DNA from: an uncultured Centipeda sp.
GTDB lineage: Bacteria > Bacillota > Negativicutes > Selenomonadales > Selenomonadaceae
Length of the DNA: 6,469 bases
Direction of reading: 5' to 3'
Assembly: GCA_937925565.1 (NCBI GenBank)
Contig: CALALM010000338.1
Location: 1 to 6,469, forward strand
Positions 6,187 through 6,469 of this stretch are shown here, piece after piece. A program made the position numbers and the translations under genes. The first letter of the stretch is position 1; every line of letters starts with the position of its first letter. The notes beneath the pieces were generated by a model. It saw nothing but the letters and a program-made list of their open reading frames with translations, did no database searches and was not told the origin of the DNA.

Positions 6187-6253
6187 ATGACAGTCGCGCC
6201 GATGAAAGCAGCGCGGGGCTGAAAAGTTCCGTGAAGCCAGAAACGGTGCAGGA

Positions 6254-6276
6254 TGTACCCTGAAAACTACACAATG
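6254..6276 (+). other. Pre-rRNA leader block with TGAAAACTACACAATG
   Basis: The segment, whose core is CCTGAAAACTACACAATG, resembles the CTTTGAAAACT-type sequence common in rRNA leaders and spacers of Firmicutes. It lies after the GC-rich leader and before the hairpin series. A role in rRNA antitermination or processing is inferred from this resemblance only. Confidence 0.35.
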
Positions 6277-6284
6277 CAAAACAC

Positions 6285-6302
6285 GTTAGAGGAAACTCTA
6301 AC
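6285..6302 (+). other. Leader hairpin 1, GAAA tetraloop
   Basis: GTTAGAG (6285-6291) and CTCTAAC (6296-6302) form a perfect 7-bp stem closed by the GNRA tetraloop GAAA (6292-6295). There is no T-tract after it, so it is a structural element of the pre-16S leader rather than a terminator. Confidence 0.7.
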
Positions 6303-6317
6303 AAGCCAGATGCAACA

Positions 6318-6349
6318 TCGTTGTGAAGGAGAAATCCTTCGGTCAACGA
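6318..6349 (+). other. Leader hairpin 2, two-part stem with GAAA tetraloop
   Basis: The inner stem GAAGGA (6325-6330) pairs with TCCTTC (6335-6340) around GAAA. The outer stem TCGTTG (6318-6323) pairs with CAACGA (6344-6349). A small internal loop (T at 6324 against GGT at 6341-6343) separates them. Although it contains GAAGGAG, no start codon with an open frame follows at suitable distance, so it is not a ribosome binding site. Confidence 0.7.
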
Positions 6350-6355
6350 AACACA

Positions 6356-6371
6356 ATTCTTTTACAAGAAT
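6356..6371 (+). promoter_or_regulatory. BoxA-like antitermination sequence, also a small hairpin
   Basis: TTCTTTTACAA (6357-6367) matches nine of eleven bases of the E. coli rrn leader boxA core CTCTTTAACAA as I recall it. The same bases form a 6-bp stem, ATTCTT (6356-6361) with AAGAAT (6366-6371), around TTAC. BoxA in rRNA leaders recruits NusB/NusE for antitermination. The motif match is suggestive rather than proven, and occlusion by the hairpin would need explaining. Confidence 0.4.
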
Positions 6372-6379
6372 GACATATT

Positions 6380-6393
6380 GAGCCAACAGGCTC
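6380..6393 (+). other. Leader hairpin 4
   Basis: GAGCC (6380-6384) pairs with GGCTC (6389-6393) around the loop AACA. It is a short 5-bp stem in the rRNA leader with no T-tract after it. Confidence 0.5.
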
Positions 6394-6399
6394 TCACAT

Positions 6400-6411
6400 A
6401 GACTACGGTCT
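6400..6411 (+). other. Leader hairpin 5, UACG tetraloop at the 16S boundary
   Basis: AGAC (6400-6403) and GTCT (6408-6411) pair around TACG. This gives a C(UACG)G tetraloop of the exceptionally stable UNCG class, ending right at the predicted first base of mature 16S. It is only four base pairs long, so its significance is modest. Confidence 0.45.
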
Positions 6412-6469
6412 TTCGCGGAGAGTTTGATCCTGGCTCAGGACGAACGCTGGCGGCGTGCTTAACACATGC
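6412..6469 (+). rRNA. rrs: 16S ribosomal RNA, 5' end only
   Basis: AGAGTTTGATCCTGGCTCAG at 6419-6438 is the universal bacterial 16S 5' sequence (E. coli positions 8-27). It is followed by GACGAACGCTGGCGGCGTGC and TTAACACATGC, typical of Firmicutes. Counting back seven bases puts the mature 5' end near 6412. The gene runs off the right edge with about 58 bases visible, which fits Negativicutes but is too little to name a genus. Confidence 0.97.

Larger units (their letters stand above)
6107..6411 (+). other. Non-coding interval: rRNA operon promoter and pre-16S leader
   Basis: This interval of about 305 bases between rmlC and 16S holds no credible protein gene. From left to right it contains an A-rich segment (6125-6151), the rRNA-type promoter (6157-6186), a GC-rich leader with an imperfect CGCGC/GCGCG stem (6195-6199 with 6211-6215), a conserved-looking leader block (6254-6276), and a run of small hairpins up to the 16S 5' end. 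I see no hairpin followed by a T-tract that would stop transcription arriving from rmlC. Confidence 0.7.

Noticed and set aside
6195..6260. Riboswitch-like segment in the GC-rich leader (GAAGCCAG followed by GTGCAGG)
   Set aside because: It recalls the end of cobalamin riboswitches, but the core elements are absent and the position inside an rRNA leader makes a metabolite switch unlikely.
5778..6263. Open frame of 161 codons on the plus strand from within rmlC into the rRNA leader
   Set aside because: It lies out of frame within rmlC and then runs through the rRNA promoter. The composition is Ser/Arg-rich with no ribosome binding site.

Overview
The window most likely comes from a Selenomonas-like member of the Negativicutes (diderm Firmicutes). 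This is inferred from the 5' end of a Firmicutes-type 16S rRNA gene at the right edge, strong AGGAG-type ribosome binding sites, moderately high GC with codons rich in third-position G/C, and a fused homocysteine methyltransferase/methylenetetrahydrofolate reductase. With only about 58 bases of 16S visible, genus cannot be settled.

Layout. (1) 1-1557, + strand: the C-terminal part of a bifunctional homocysteine S-methyltransferase/methylenetetrahydrofolate reductase, cut by the left edge. It is coupled through an ATGA overlap to a small nitroreductase-family flavoprotein, and a perfect 18-bp stem-loop closes the pair. (2) 1563-3220, - strand: an L-Ala-D/L-Glu-type dipeptide epimerase (enolase superfamily) followed, through a GTGA overlap, by an unrecognised soluble protein of about 185-190 residues. 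Their transcription converges on the stem-loop of region 1. (3) 3221-3377: a divergent control region in which two sigma-70-type promoters appear to share one palindromic -10 sequence. (4) 3378-4541, + strand: a multi-spanning DUF819-family membrane protein ending in a classical intrinsic terminator. (5) 4661-6106, + strand: rmlA and rmlC, two of the four dTDP-L-rhamnose genes, behind their own promoter. (6) 6107-6469, + strand: an A-rich stretch, a strong rRNA-type promoter, a leader of about 220 nt with a series of small hairpins, and the start of 16S rRNA.

How the genes fit together. Region 1 belongs to one-carbon and methionine metabolism. Regions 2-4 look like a divergently arranged cell-wall peptide salvage module: the epimerase would handle murein-derived L-Ala-D-Glu, the membrane protein is a candidate transporter, and the unknown protein is a candidate accessory. 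The transporter role is inferred only from context. Region 5 supplies an activated sugar precursor for surface polysaccharide; rmlB and rmlD are not in the window. No convincing terminator separates rmlC from the rRNA promoter, so some readthrough into the rRNA operon is possible. Most of the window is ordinary housekeeping sequence. The least explained parts are the coupled unknown protein, the shared divergent promoter and the hairpin-rich rRNA leader.
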